64,000 nt of DNA from Volvox africanus (taxonomy: Eukaryota; Chlorophyta; Chlorophyceae; Chlamydomonadales; Volvocaceae). The position numbers and the translations under genes were made by a program. How positions within the stretch are numbered: the first letter of the stretch is position 1; each line of letters begins with the position of its first letter. Positions 10,358 through 23,013 of this stretch are shown piece by piece. The notes under the pieces were generated by a model. The model did not search any database. It worked only from the letters and a program-made list of their open reading frames with translations, and was not told the DNA's origin. The DNA lies in assembly GCA_030268105.1 (NCBI GenBank), contig BSDZ01000119.1:186001-250000 (forward strand), read 5' to 3'.

Positions 10358-13300
10358 ATGCAGCATAACTCCAACCCAACGAAGGTCACGAGGACACAGA
10401 GGTTTGTGCCTGCGGCACACGTCACATGCCCTCAACCTGCGGGGCCTTTCTGGACCCCAGAAACAACTGGCGATCGTGCGGCGAGCCGTTCATGGCCTCA
10501 GTCGACTGAGGTCGTACCGGCAAATTTGCTGGCAAACAAGATGTCCTTCACGAACGTGAAGACGTGGGTTATCCGTGCACGTGAGGATAACTGCAGTAGG
10601 GATAAGGTTACGACAAACAATCACATGAGTGTCAGCAGCGGCGGAGGAAACTTCGGACTTGATCTCGGTGCCACGCCGTTGCGTGACGGCTTCCGGCAAG
10701 TGGTGGATGACACCAAGGAGAAGCTTATGACAGTGCGCAAGGTGTGTGATGGTATATGTGCGTATACATGGTGTGCTCTGTTTTAGGGCTGACCTTGGAA
10801 CGACTGAGACTCACACTTTGTTTCTGTTCCCTGCACCTGCGTTCTCTCGCACAGGTTACTGCTCAAGCATTCTCAAAGGAAGGATGGTTTCGATCATGGA
10901 ATTTTCTGAAGCTCCAGGCTCAAGACAAGGAGCAGGTGCACCTACCAGCGTCCGCGCAGTTGCTGCAGCCCTCTTCGGCACTGGCCAACCGCAAGGAGTG
11001 CTCCACAGCGACGGCGGTAGTGGTGAGTTCTGGTTGTCGTTGGTAGATATGCAGCAGCTTCTTTTGGCTACAACTGACTTAGGCTACAACCCACAGTCGC
11101 GGTGTATATATGGCGAACGATATTCGTGGTTTATAAGGTTATAAAGGCTCGCGGCAGCCCAAACCCCTATGTTAGCCGTGGGCGACAATGACACCTGCAC
11201 ACTGACTTGATGAGCCTGACTTTGTCTGCATGTTGAAGATCGATCGTGTATGCATCCTTTCTGTACATCATGCTTTGCATGTTATCCCATCCGACGATTG
11301 CAGCTGGTGGACTGTGCTCAAGAGTCAGCGGACGAGCATGGAGAAGTACAGCAGCGTGAGGCTGCTGCAGCTGAGCTGCGGGCGACTGTGGTGGAATTGG
11401 AGAAGCGACATGAGGCCGCTGAGGCTGCCGCGGCTGAGCTGCGGGCGGCAGTAGGAGAGGAGGAGAAGAGGCGTGAGGCCGCTGAAGCTGCCGCGGCTGA
11501 GCTGCGGGCGGCAGTAGGAGAGGAGGAGAAGAGGCGTGAGACCGCTGAGGCTGCCGCGGCTGAGCTGCGGGCGGCAGTAGGAGAGGAGGAGAAGCGACGT
11601 GAGGCCGCTGAGGCTGCCGCAGCTGAGCTGCGGGCGGCAGTAGGAGAGGAGGAGAAGAGGCGTGAGGCCGCTGAGGCTGCCGCGGCTGAGCTGCGGGCGG
11701 CAGTAGGAGAGGAGGAGAAGCGACGTGAGGCCGCTGAAGCTGCCGCGGCTGAGCTGCGGGCGGCAGTAGGAGAGGAGGAGAAGAGGCGTGAGGCCGCTGA
11801 GGCTGCCGCGGCTGAGCTGCGGGCGGCAGTAGGAGAGGAGGAGAAGAGGCGTGAGGCCGCTGAGGCTGCCGCAGCTGAGCTGCGGGCGGCAGTAGGAGAG
11901 GAGGAGAAGAGGCGTGAGGCCGCTGAGGCTGCCGCGGCTGAGCTGCGGGCGGCAGTAGGAGAGGAGGAGAAGCGACGTGAGGCCGCTGAGGCTGCCGCAG
12001 CTGAGCTGCGGGCGGCAGTAGGAGAGGAGGAGAAGAGGCGTGAGGCCGCTGAGGCTGCCGCGGCTGAGCTGCGGGCGGCAGTAGGAGAGGAGGAGAAGAG
12101 GCGTGAGGCCGCTGAGGCTGCCGCGGCTGAGCTGCGGGCGGCAGTAGGAGAGGAGGAGAAGAGGCGTGAGGCCGCTGAGGCTGCCGCAGCTGAGCTGCGG
12201 GCGGCGGTAGGAGAGGAGGAGAAGAGGCGTGAGGCCGCTGAGGCTGCCGCAGCTGAGCTGCGGGCGGCGGTAGGAGAGGAGGAGAAGAGGCGTGAGGCCG
12301 CTGAGGCTGCCGCAGATGAGCTGCGGGCGGCGGTAGGAGAGGAGGAGAAGAGGCGTGAGGCCGCTGAGGCTGCCGCAGCTGAGCTGCGGGCGGCGGTAGG
12401 AGAGGAGGAGAAGAGGCGTGAGGCCGCTGAGGCTGCCGCGGCTGAGCTGCGGGCGGCAGTAGGAGAGGAGGAGAAGAGGCGTGAGGCCGCTGAGGCTGGT
12501 GCAGCTGAGCTGCGGGCGGCCGTGATGGAGGGGGAGAAGCGACGTGAGGCCGCTGAGGCGACCATAGTTCAGCTTCGAGCTATGGTGGTGAAGATGGAAG
12601 AGCAGGTACGGCAGGGGTCAGATTGCAAACGCCACCTATGTATCACCTCTGCCGTTCATCGTTTGACTTTAGATTATTTAAATCGCATGTGTAGAGGCAA
12701 GGCTCAGGTTGCCAAAGAACCGTGCACTCTGGAGATAGGGTGTTCCTGTGTGCTTTAGTTGTGTCATATGTCATGTTCTCTGACTGACAGATATCTTGTG
12801 GCCGCTTCCGCCCGGCCTTTGCCATCATTTGCTCTCTCGTTTTCTTCACTCTACCCCGCGCATATTGACCCTTCTCCCATGACTACACGCCCTTGCAGGT
12901 GCGCTGCAGCAACGAGCAGATTACGAAGTGTAACTCCCTTCAGGAAAGGTTTGCTAACGTCCAGAAGTCGATGAAACTGTACCGCTTCCAGTCACGAAGG
13001 CTGAAGCGGTTGTTGAAAGAGGTGAGGATGGTGCGGCCCAGTGGGGCAGAGGGCAGAGGCGCAATGCTGCATGGTGCCTGCGTGGCTGTCTGTTTGCATA
13101 CTGGGGATTTTGGTGAGCCATGGGGGGGGAGCATGTGTATCCGAATCCGTTGTTATTATTTACGAGCTCCCCTCCCTTTCCCTCACAAACACGCACATGC
13201 AGGCACACGGCCAGGCGCTGGACGCTGCCGACGACTACATCTTCCTCAATGACGAGGATGACGTGCACATGGCGGAGCGGATGATAAGGTTTGAGGAGCC

Positions 13301-13586
13301 CGTGCAGGCCGAGAGTGTTTCAGCAGCCTTGGAGCCGCCTGCGATTGCCCCGGCAGCAATACAGCCCACCACTCCCACGAAGCTAGAGGAGCGGCTGCAC
13401 TATAGCTATAAGTCCAGGGGCAGCAAGTCGACGGCGATTTCTGCTCCCTGCAGTTGGGGGATTCGGGACACGTTTGTGGAGGTGTTTGGGTCGCGGATAT
13501 GTGGCCAGGCGTCTATCGCAGCCCCGTCTAAGTCTGTTTTTGTGAAGCTTCTAGAGGCTGCCGCGGGGCAGCCAAGTTACCGCTGA
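10358..13586 (+). CDS. Array gene copy 2: helical-repeat protein, 19 repeats (~786 aa)
   Basis: Exons 10358-10741, 10855-11022, 11304-12605, 12899-13021, 13203-13586. The splice sites and domains are the same as in copy 1. It has 19 repeat units, four (252 bp) fewer than copy 1. It has Glu at residue 34 (WTPE) and the standard GEEEKRRE in repeat 2. One late repeat unit reads AADELR instead of AAAELR, a substitution shared with copies 3, 4 and 6. It lacks the Arg-to-Met change of copies 3-7, so it looks like the state from which copies 3, 4 and 6 arose. Confidence 0.7.
11370..12566 (+). repeat. 63-bp coding minisatellite, 19 copies (copy 2)
   Basis: Nineteen in-frame units of 63 bp fill most of exon 3. 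One unit carries GAT (Asp) in place of an alanine codon, at about 12315. Confidence 0.97.
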
Positions 13587-16500
13587 CTGCAGATATATTC
13601 CCCCTGTCATGCATCGACACCAATATGTCGCCCAATAAGCCACGTCCGCAGCAACTGCTAAAATACATCGGCCTTCTGCAATATGGATGGTTGGCCCAGC
13701 GTGTGTTTTGTTTCATTTATCTGGTGGCCATTTGATGATGGTCGATTGGGTAACGATTGAGACCCTCGACATTATTAGAGCCCCGGGTGAGAATGAGACT
13801 CGTACGACTAAGACAGCCTCATCCGCCAATGTAGGATAATTTAAACTAGTGCCGTACCTAACTAGCCAGAGCTATAGCTGAGCAGCATCTCAGCCACATT
13901 GCCGTACGTTTCCGACATCATGATCGTTGTGGACCACAACACATCGTGATCGTGGCCAGACATGTCAACCAGATATTTGCGTCATCCTGCGTTCTTGCTT
14001 CGTACTGCGTATTGTATCTTCCCGATCTTGTTCGTTGTTTCCTAGACAGGATGGTGGGGCGTGTTTTCGTTCAGAGGTACAACTTGTGGCCTGAGCAGTG
14101 AACAATAAATGGATGCCGTATAGAAGGCATATCTGTGTTGGGTCTTTGGTGCCCACTTCACTGGGCCATGCCGCATAGGGCATGGCACCGGTTAGCAGGG
14201 AGGTGATGGATGTCGTTTTCGTATGACAGCAACGGGACAGTGCGTCACCCTTGTACCTAGGATGCATATCTGCCCTGCCTTTGCCTGGACCGTCTTCATG
14301 TTCAATATTGCTCAAGTATCTTGACACCGCCAGCATTCATCTTTTCTTGTCTTCCTTTTAGCGGCACTTTATGGCGTGTGTGCGGTGGTGTGGTGACGGA
14401 GGTGGCGGTCTTAAGAGAAGGGGATGCGGTGGATATATAGTGATAGGAAATTGTGGGACCCCAGACTGGTTGGCAATGATGGCGGTGACACAGGCAGCGG
14501 AGAGGAAGCCCCGGTGACGGTGGTGGTGGGGAGAAAAGGCGTGCAGAGGTTTGCGGCTGCAGAGATGGATGATGGACAGTGCACGTGCGGATGACGGCTG
14601 GAAGGATTGGAGGGATTGGAAGGATTGGTCAGGTGGCATTAGCGGGGCTCAACAATGTGCAGGACAGCACTCGAAGCTGGAGGTAGAGGTGGCGTGGCTT
14701 TGAGGACGGAGGTGAGCGCGGAGGGGGAGGTAGATGACATGTTCACGACAGCAGGCAGGGGGCAATCTAGGGGCGGTTCATCGGTGCATCAATGCAATCG
14801 CTGCATGAACGTCATAAAGCAGACTAGAATTGCATGGTTTGATTGTTCTCGTACGCCTCAGAGCTGATCTTATCTTTCGCATGCCTGAATGCGCCGCATC
14901 TTCCAAATGAGCCGTGTTTGAGACATGCCGTTACAGGTATCGGTATTTATAACTCCTCCAACGAACAAATGCCCGCATCCAGAGAACGTAAGAAAGTAGG
15001 TACAGTGTGGCTCATGTAACATCTTTTGACACACTCAGGGTGTCCAGCAGTCCGTACGGAATGTTATATCACACTGTACATTCTCTGCACTTTCCTCAAC
15101 GCCCAATCACATGGTCGAGGTTACCAACCGGCAATAATACTAGTTTCAGATGTCATTACATCAGGTGTTATTTTTTGGAAATAGCGGGTCCCACCATCAG
15201 GGTCCGTCCAAGATGGGAAAAAGATGATCGTATGGAAATTAGCACCGAGACGTGGAGGGCGCACGTTCGGGGTGTCCACGCCATCTATATCCGTCCCCCC
15301 TTGAAAGGCCAACCCTGGCTGCCGGCACCCGGCAGCCAACGCATCTGCTATGTTCAGCGTCAAGCCTCAGTGAACCCAACCGCTTCAAACTGCTGCCGTA
15401 CACCTATATGTGGATCGGTCTCCTTGACGTACAGGACACCTCTGCCAGCACGGCCTTCTGCGAGCCTCGGCTGCCAACTGCACCCGCGGGCATCATCACC
15501 GACGCATTGGAGTTTGGGGTGGGATGGGGTAGGCCGGGGCTTTGGAACACTGGCGCCCAGGCCAGGATAAGTAGGGGTGGGGTTCGAAGTGCGCGCGCGC
15601 GTGTGTGTGTATGAACGTACAAAGAAGCCAGACAGGACATCGACTGTATGAAGCGCACAAACCCTGTCATGAGTCCCCCCCGTCCCGGGCAAGCCCTCGG
15701 CGCAAACAAAGATAACGATCAACATTTTATGAATTCCAAAGTGCAGTGCAGTGCCGTTATGAGACGGCAGCGAAACGTGAATACCTGACCCAGTCGGGCA
15801 TAGGCGAGATCCATGAATGATGGAAGGCAGAAGAAAGCATGAATTCGTATGAACGCGCTAAGTGAGCACACAATCCACGAGTAATATGGCTCGCCGATAG
15901 GGTCATCATAGGTTCCAAGCGTATACACCGCGACGAAACACATTATCCTGGGCGGCACGCGTCATGTTCATTTGGAACGCGTATGGATCAGCATTGGGTG
16001 ACCAGCTGTGAGAAAAGGATGACCAACACGGACCAGCCAACATTGACAGTTTTGATACCTTCACACCCCAAATTAAGTTCAAGCTTAAAGTCCGTGAAAT
16101 TGTTTCTCTGATGGCGCACGACCGGTCTCTGGGATAATGCAAAGGTCATCGACGCCGTGTGAAATTTTGGGATTCTCTTTCCAGCCTCCCATTCCGCATG
16201 CAAAGTTGAGAATTTAGTTGACAGATTGCAACTCAGCGTAGTTGGGTTACGCCATTCCCGTTGCTCCTGACCTCCTGCGAGCTGCCATTTATTCGTTTAA
16301 GCGGTGCAGTTCCACACCGACAAATTCAGATGTTCGCAAACCTGCATGCTGAGGCATTTTGAGCACAATCCTGCCTTAAGAATGCCATTGAGGTTGCTTC
16401 ATCATTGTCTCAATTTGGGTACTTCAAAGAGACGCAGGCGTACGATACTTGAGGAGTTCGACCGAAGTGCATTATCAGCACTTTTAGCAGCAAATTGCAC

Positions 16501-16685
16501 ACACGTTGTGTTTCTCAATTTCCTGGATCAATGCATAACGGTGTTTACACACAAATCACAAACGAGCTTTCCTACATCCGCCGTTGAGGCTTGGAACTTT
16601 GACAGCTCTAGCCTGGACGCACCAAACGCAACACTTGAGTCTTCTTTAGGATAGGAACAGTAATTATAGCATCCAGAACTCCAAA
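13587..16685. other. Array spacer, unit 3
   Basis: Same content as the unit 1 spacer at an offset of +12908: inverted repeat 14165-14186, hairpin 15316-15338, alternating CG/TG tract 15589-15613. No gene is supported here. Confidence 0.6.
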
Positions 16686-19600
16686 ATGCAGCATAACTCC
16701 AACCCAACGAAGGTCACGAGGACACAGAGGTTTGTGCCTGCGGCACACGTCACATGCCCTCAACCTGCGGGGCCTTTCTGGACCCCAAAAACAACTGGCG
16801 ATCGTGCGGCGAGCCGTTCATGGCCTCAGTCGACTGAGGTCGTACCGGCAAATTTGCTGGCAAACAAGATGTCCTTCACGAACGTGAAGACGTGGGTTAT
16901 CCGTGCACGTGAGGATAACTGCAGTAGGGATAAGGTTACGACAAACAATCACATGAGTGTCAGCAGCGGCGGAGGAAACTTCGGACTTGATCTCGGTGCC
17001 ACGCCGTTGCGTGACGGCTTCCGGCAAGTGGTGGATGACACCAAGGAGAAGCTTATGACAGTGCGCAAGGTGTGTGATGGTATATGTGCGTATACATGGT
17101 GTGCTCTGTTTTAGGGCTGACCTTGGAACGACTGAGACTCACACTTTGTTTCTGTTCCCTGCACCTGCGTTCTCTCGCACAGGTTACTGCTCAAGCATTC
17201 TCAAAGGAAGGATGGTTTCGATCATGGAATTTTCTGAAGCTCCAGGCTCAAGACAAGGAGCAGGTGCACCTACCAGCGTCCGCGCAGTTGCTGCAGCCCT
17301 CTTCGGCACTGGCCAACCGCAAGGAGTGCTCCACAGCGACGGCGGTAGTGGTGAGTTCTGGTTGTCGTTGGTAGATATGCAGCAGCTTCTTTTGGCTACA
17401 ACTGACTTAGGCTACAACCCACAGTCGCGGTGTATATATGGCGAACGATATTCGTGGTTTATAAGGTTATAAAGGCTCGCGGCAGCCCAAACCCCTATGT
17501 TAGCCGTGGGCGACAATGACACCTGCACACTGACTTGATGAGCCTGACTTTGTCTGCATGTTGAAGATCGATCGTGTATGCATCCTTTCTGTACATCATG
17601 CTTTGCATGTTATCCCATCCGACGATTGCAGCTGGTGGACTGTGCTCAAGAGTCAGCGGACGAGCATGGAGAAGTACAGCAGCGTGAGGCTGCTGCAGCT
17701 GAGCTGCGGGCGACTGTGGTGGAATTGGAGAAGCGACATGAGGCCGCTGAGGCTGCCGCGGCTGAGCTGCGGGCGGCAGTAGGAGAGGAGGAGAAGAGGC
17801 GTGAGGCCGCTGAAGCTGCCGCGGCTGAGCTGCGGGCGGCAGTAGGAGAGGAGGAGAAGAGGCGTGAGACCGCTGAGGCTGCCGCGGCTGAGCTGCGGGC
17901 GGCAGTAGGAGAGGAGGAGAAGCGACGTGAGGCCGCTGAGGCTGCCGCAGCTGAGCTGCGGGCGGCAGTAGGAGAGGAGGAGAAGATGCGTGAGGCCGCT
18001 GAGGCTGCCGCGGCTGAGCTGCGGGCGGCAGTAGGAGAGGAGGAGAAGCGACGTGAGGCCGCTGAAGCTGCCGCGGCTGAGCTGCGGGCGGCAGTAGGAG
18101 AGGAGGAGAAGAGGCGTGAGGCCGCTGAGGCTGCCGCGGCTGAGCTGCGGGCGGCAGTAGGAGAGGAGGAGAAGAGGCGTGAGGCCGCTGAGGCTGCCGC
18201 AGCTGAGCTGCGGGCGGCAGTAGGAGAGGAGGAGAAGAGGCGTGAGGCCGCTGAGGCTGCCGCGGCTGAGCTGCGGGCGGCAGTAGGAGAGGAGGAGAAG
18301 CGACGTGAGGCCGCTGAGGCTGCCGCAGCTGAGCTGCGGGCGGCAGTAGGAGAGGAGGAGAAGAGGCGTGAGGCCGCTGAGGCTGCCGCGGCTGAGCTGC
18401 GGGCGGCAGTAGGAGAGGAGGAGAAGAGGCGTGAGGCCGCTGAGGCTGCCGCGGCTGAGCTGCGGGCGGCAGTAGGAGAGGAGGAGAAGAGGCGTGAGGC
18501 CGCTGAGGCTGCCGCAGCTGAGCTGCGGGCGGCGGTAGGAGAGGAGGAGAAGAGGCGTGAGGCCGCTGAGGCTGCCGCTGCTGAGCTGCGGGCGGCGGTA
18601 GGAGAGGAGGAGAAGAGGCGTGAGGCCGCTGAGGCTGCCGCAGATGAGCTGCGGGCGGCGGTAGGAGAGGAGGAGAAGAGGCGTGAGGCCGCTGAGGCTG
18701 CCGCAGCTGAGCTGCGGGCGGCGGTAGGAGAGGAGGAGAAGAGGCGTGAGGCCGCTGAGGCTGCCGCGGCTGAGCTGCGGGCGGCAGTAGGAGAGGAGGA
18801 GAAGAGGCGTGAGGCCGCTGAGGCTGGTGCAGCTGAGCTGCGGGCGGCCGTGATGGAGGGGGAGAAGCGACGTGAGGCCGCTGAGGCGACCATAGTTCAG
18901 CTTCGAGCTATGGTGGTGAAGATGGAAGAGCAGGTACGGCAGGGGTCAGATTGCAAACGCCACCTATGTATCACCTCTGCCGTTCATCGTTTGACTTTAG
19001 ATTATTTAAATCGCATGTGTAGAGGCAAGGCTCAGGTTGCCAAAGAACCGTGCACTCTGGAGATAGGGTGTTCCTGTGTGCTTTAGTTGTGTCATATGTC
19101 ATGTTCCCTGACTGACAGATATCTTGTGGCCGCTTCCGCCCGGCCTTTGCCATCATTTGCTCTCTCGTTTTCTTCACTCTACCCCGCGCATATTGACCCT
19201 TCTCCCATGACTACACGCCCTTGCAGGTGCGCTGCAGCAACGAGCAGATTACGAAGTGTAACTCCCTTCAGGAAAGGTTTGCTAACGTCCAGAAGTCGAT
19301 GAAACTGTACCGCTTCCAGTCACGAAGGCTGAAGCGGTTGTTGAAAGAGGTGAGGATGGTGCGGCCCAGTGGGGCAGAGGGCAGAGGCGCAATGCTGCAT
19401 GGTGCCTGCGTGACTGTCTGTTTGCATACTGGGGATTTTGGTGAGCCATGGGGGGGGAGCATGTGTATCCGAATCCGTTGTTATTATTTACGAGCTCCCC
19501 TCCCTTTCCCTCACAAACACGCACATGCAGGCACACGGCCAGGCGCTGGACGCTGCCGACGACTACATCTTCCTCAATGACGAGGATGACGTGCACATGG

Positions 19601-19914
19601 CGGAGCGGATGATAAGGTTTGAGGAGCCCGTGCAGGCCGAGAGTGTTTCAGCAGCCTTGGAGCCGCCTGCGATTGCCCCGGCAGCAATACAGCCCACCAC
19701 TCCCACGAAGCTAGAGGAGCGGCTGCACTATAGCTATAAGTCCAGGGGCAGCAAGTCGACGGCGATTTCTGCTCCCTGCAGTTGGGGGATTCGGGACACG
19801 TTTGTGGAGGTGTTTGGGTCGCGGATATGTGGCCAGGCGTCTATCGCAGCCCCGTCTAAGTCTGTTTTTGTGAAGCTTCTAGAGGCTGCCGCGGGGCAGC
19901 CAAGTTACCGCTGA
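16686..19914 (+). CDS. Array gene copy 3: helical-repeat protein, 19 repeats (~786 aa)
   Basis: Exons 16686-17069, 17183-17350, 17632-18933, 19227-19349, 19531-19914. It differs from copy 2 by Glu-to-Lys at residue 34 (WTPK, codon near 16785) and by Arg-to-Met in repeat 5 (EEKMRE). Intron 3 carries GTTCCCTG instead of GTTCTCTG, and intron 4 carries A at unit position 177. Copies 3, 4 and 6 share this whole haplotype and appear identical in translation. Confidence 0.7.
17698..18894 (+). repeat. 63-bp coding minisatellite, 19 copies (copy 3)
   Basis: Nineteen in-frame units. Unit 5 has AAG ATG CGT (Lys-Met-Arg). A late unit uses GCT GCT, and the next carries the Asp substitution. Confidence 0.97.
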
Positions 19915-22900
19915 CTGCAGATATATTCCCCCTGTCATGCATCGACACCAATATGTCGCCCAATAAGCCACGTCCGCAGCAACTGCTAAAATACATCGGC
20001 CTTCTGCAATATGGATGGTTGGCCCAGCGTGTGTTTTGTTTCATTTATCTGGTGGCCATTTGATGATGGTCGATTGGGTAACGATTGAGACCCTCGACAT
20101 TATTAGAGCCCCGGGTGAGAATGAGACTCGTACGACTAAGACAGCCTCATCCGCCAATGTAGGATAATTTAAACTAGTGCCGTACCTAACTAGCCAGAGC
20201 TATAGCTGAGCAGCATCTCAGCCACATTGCCGTACGTTTCCGACATCATGATCGTTGTGGACCACAACACATCGTGATCGTGGCCAGACATGTCAACCAG
20301 ATATTTGCGTCATCCTGCGTTCTTGCTTCGTACTGCGTATTGTATCTTCCCGATCTTGTTCGTTGTTTCCTAGACAGGATGGTGGGGCGTGTTTTCGTTC
20401 AGAGGTACAACTTGTGGCCTGAGCAGTGAACAATAAATGGATGCCGTATAGAAGGCATATCTGTGTTGGGTCTTTGGTGCCCACTTCACTGGGCCATGCC
20501 GCATAGGGCATGGCACCGGTTAGCAGGGAGGTGATGGATGTCGTTTTCGTATGACAGCAACGGGACAGTGCGTCACCCTTGTACCTAGGATGCATATCTG
20601 CCCTGCCTTTGCCTGGACCGTCTTCATGTTCAATATTGCTCAAGTATCTTGACACCGCCAGCATTCATCTTTTCTTGTCTTCCTTTTAGCGGCACTTTAT
20701 GGCGTGTGTGCGGTGGTGTGGTGACGGAGGTGGCGGTCTTAAGAGAAGGGGATGCGGTGGATATATAGTGATAGGAAATTGTGGGACCCCAGACTGGTTG
20801 GCAATGATGGCGGTGACACAGGCAGCGGAGAGGAAGCCCCGGTGACGGTGGTGGTGGGGAGAAAAGGCGTGCAGAGGTTTGCGGCTGCAGAGATGGATGA
20901 TGGACAGTGCACGTGCGGATGACGGCTGGAAGGATTGGAGGGATTGGAAGGATTGGTCAGGTGGCATTAGCGGGGCTCAACAATGTGCAGGACAGCACTC
21001 GAAGCTGGAGGTAGAGGTGGCGTGGCTTTGAGGACGGAGGTGAGCGCGGAGGGGGAGGTAGATGACATGTTCACGACAGCAGGCAGGGGGCAATCTAGGG
21101 GCGGTTCATCGGTGCATCAATGCAATCGCTGCATGAACGTCATAAAGCAGACTAGAATTGCATGGTTTGATTGTTCTCGTACGCCTCAGAGCTGATCTTA
21201 TCTTTCGCATGCCTGAATGCGCCGCATCTTCCAAATGAGCCGTGTTTGAGACATGCCGTTACAGGTATCGGTATTTATAACTCCTCCAACGAACAAATGC
21301 CCGCATCCAGAGAACGTAAGAAAGTAGGTACAGTGTGGCTCATGTAACATCTTTTGACACACTCAGGGTGTCCAGCAGTCCGTACGGAATGTTATATCAC
21401 ACTGTACATTCTCTGCACTTTCCTCAACGCCCAATCACATGGTCGAGGTTACCAACCGGCAATAATACTAGTTTCAGATGTCATTACATCAGGTGTTATT
21501 TTTTGGAAATAGCGGGTCCCACCATCAGGGTCCGTCCAAGATGGGAAAAAGATGATCGTATGGAAATTAGCACCGAGACGTGGAGGGCGCACGTTCGGGG
21601 TGTCCACGCCATCTATATCCGTCCCCCCTTGAAAGGCCAACCCTGGCTGCCGGCACCCGGCAGCCAACGCATCTGCTATGTTCAGCGTCAAGCCTCAGTG
21701 AACCCAACCGCTTCAAACTGCTGCCGTACACCTATATGTGGATCGGTCTCCTTGACGTACAGGACACCTCTGCCAGCACGGCCTTCTGCGAGCCTCGGCT
21801 GCCAACTGCACCCGCGGGCATCATCACCGACGCATTGGAGTTTGGGGTGGGATGGGGTAGGCCGGGGCTTTGGAACACTGGCGCCCAGGCCAGGATAAGT
21901 AGGGGTGGGGTTCGAAGTGCGCGCGCGCGTGTGTGTGTATGAACGTACAAAGAAGCCAGACAGGACATCGACTGTATGAAGCGCACAAACCCTGTCATGA
22001 GTCCCCCCCGTCCCGGGCAAGCCCTCGGCGCAAACAAAGATAACGATCAACATTTTATGAATTCCAAAGTGCAGTGCAGTGCCGTTATGAGACGGCAGCG
22101 AAACGTGAATACCTGACCCAGTCGGGCATAGGCGAGATCCATGAATGATGGAAGGCAGAAGAAAGCATGAATTCGTATGAACGCGCTAAGTGAGCACACA
22201 ATCCACGAGTAATATGGCTCGCCGATAGGGTCATCATAGGTTCCAAGCGTATACACCGCGACGAAACACATTATCCTGGGCGGCACGCGTCATGTTCATT
22301 TGGAACGCGTATGGATCAGCATTGGGTGACCAGCTGTGAGAAAAGGATGACCAACACGGACCAGCCAACATTGACAGTTTTGATACCTTCACACCCCAAA
22401 TTAAGTTCAAGCTTAAAGTCCGTGAAATTGTTTCTCTGATGGCGCACGACCGGTCTCTGGGATAATGCAAAGGTCATCGACGCCGTGTGAAATTTTGGGA
22501 TTCTCTTTCCAGCCTCCCATTCCGCATGCAAAGTTGAGAATTTAGTTGACAGATTGCAACTCAGCGTAGTTGGGTTACGCCATTCCCGTTGCTCCTGACC
22601 TCCTGCGAGCTGCCATTTATTCGTTTAAGCGGTGCAGTTCCACACCGACAAATTCAGATGTTCGCAAACCTGCATGCTGAGGCATTTTGAGCACAATCCT
22701 GCCTTAAGAATGCCATTGAGGTTGCTTCATCATTGTCTCAATTTGGGTACTTCAAAGAGACGCAGGCGTACGATACTTGAGGAGTTCGACCGAAGTGCAT
22801 TATCAGCACTTTTAGCAGCAAATTGCACACACGTTGTGTTTCTCAATTTCCTGGATCAATGCATAACGGTGTTTACACACAAATCACAAACGAGCTTTCC

Positions 22901-23013
22901 TACATCCGCCGTTGAGGCTTGGAACTTTGACAGCTCTAGCCTGGACGCACCAAACGCAACACTTGAGTCTTCTTTAGGATAGGAACAGTAATTATAGCAT
23001 CCAGAACTCCAAA
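19915..23013. other. Array spacer, unit 4
   Basis: Same content as the unit 1 spacer at an offset of +19236: inverted repeat 20493-20514, hairpin 21644-21666, alternating CG/TG tract 21917-21941. No gene is supported here. Confidence 0.6.
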
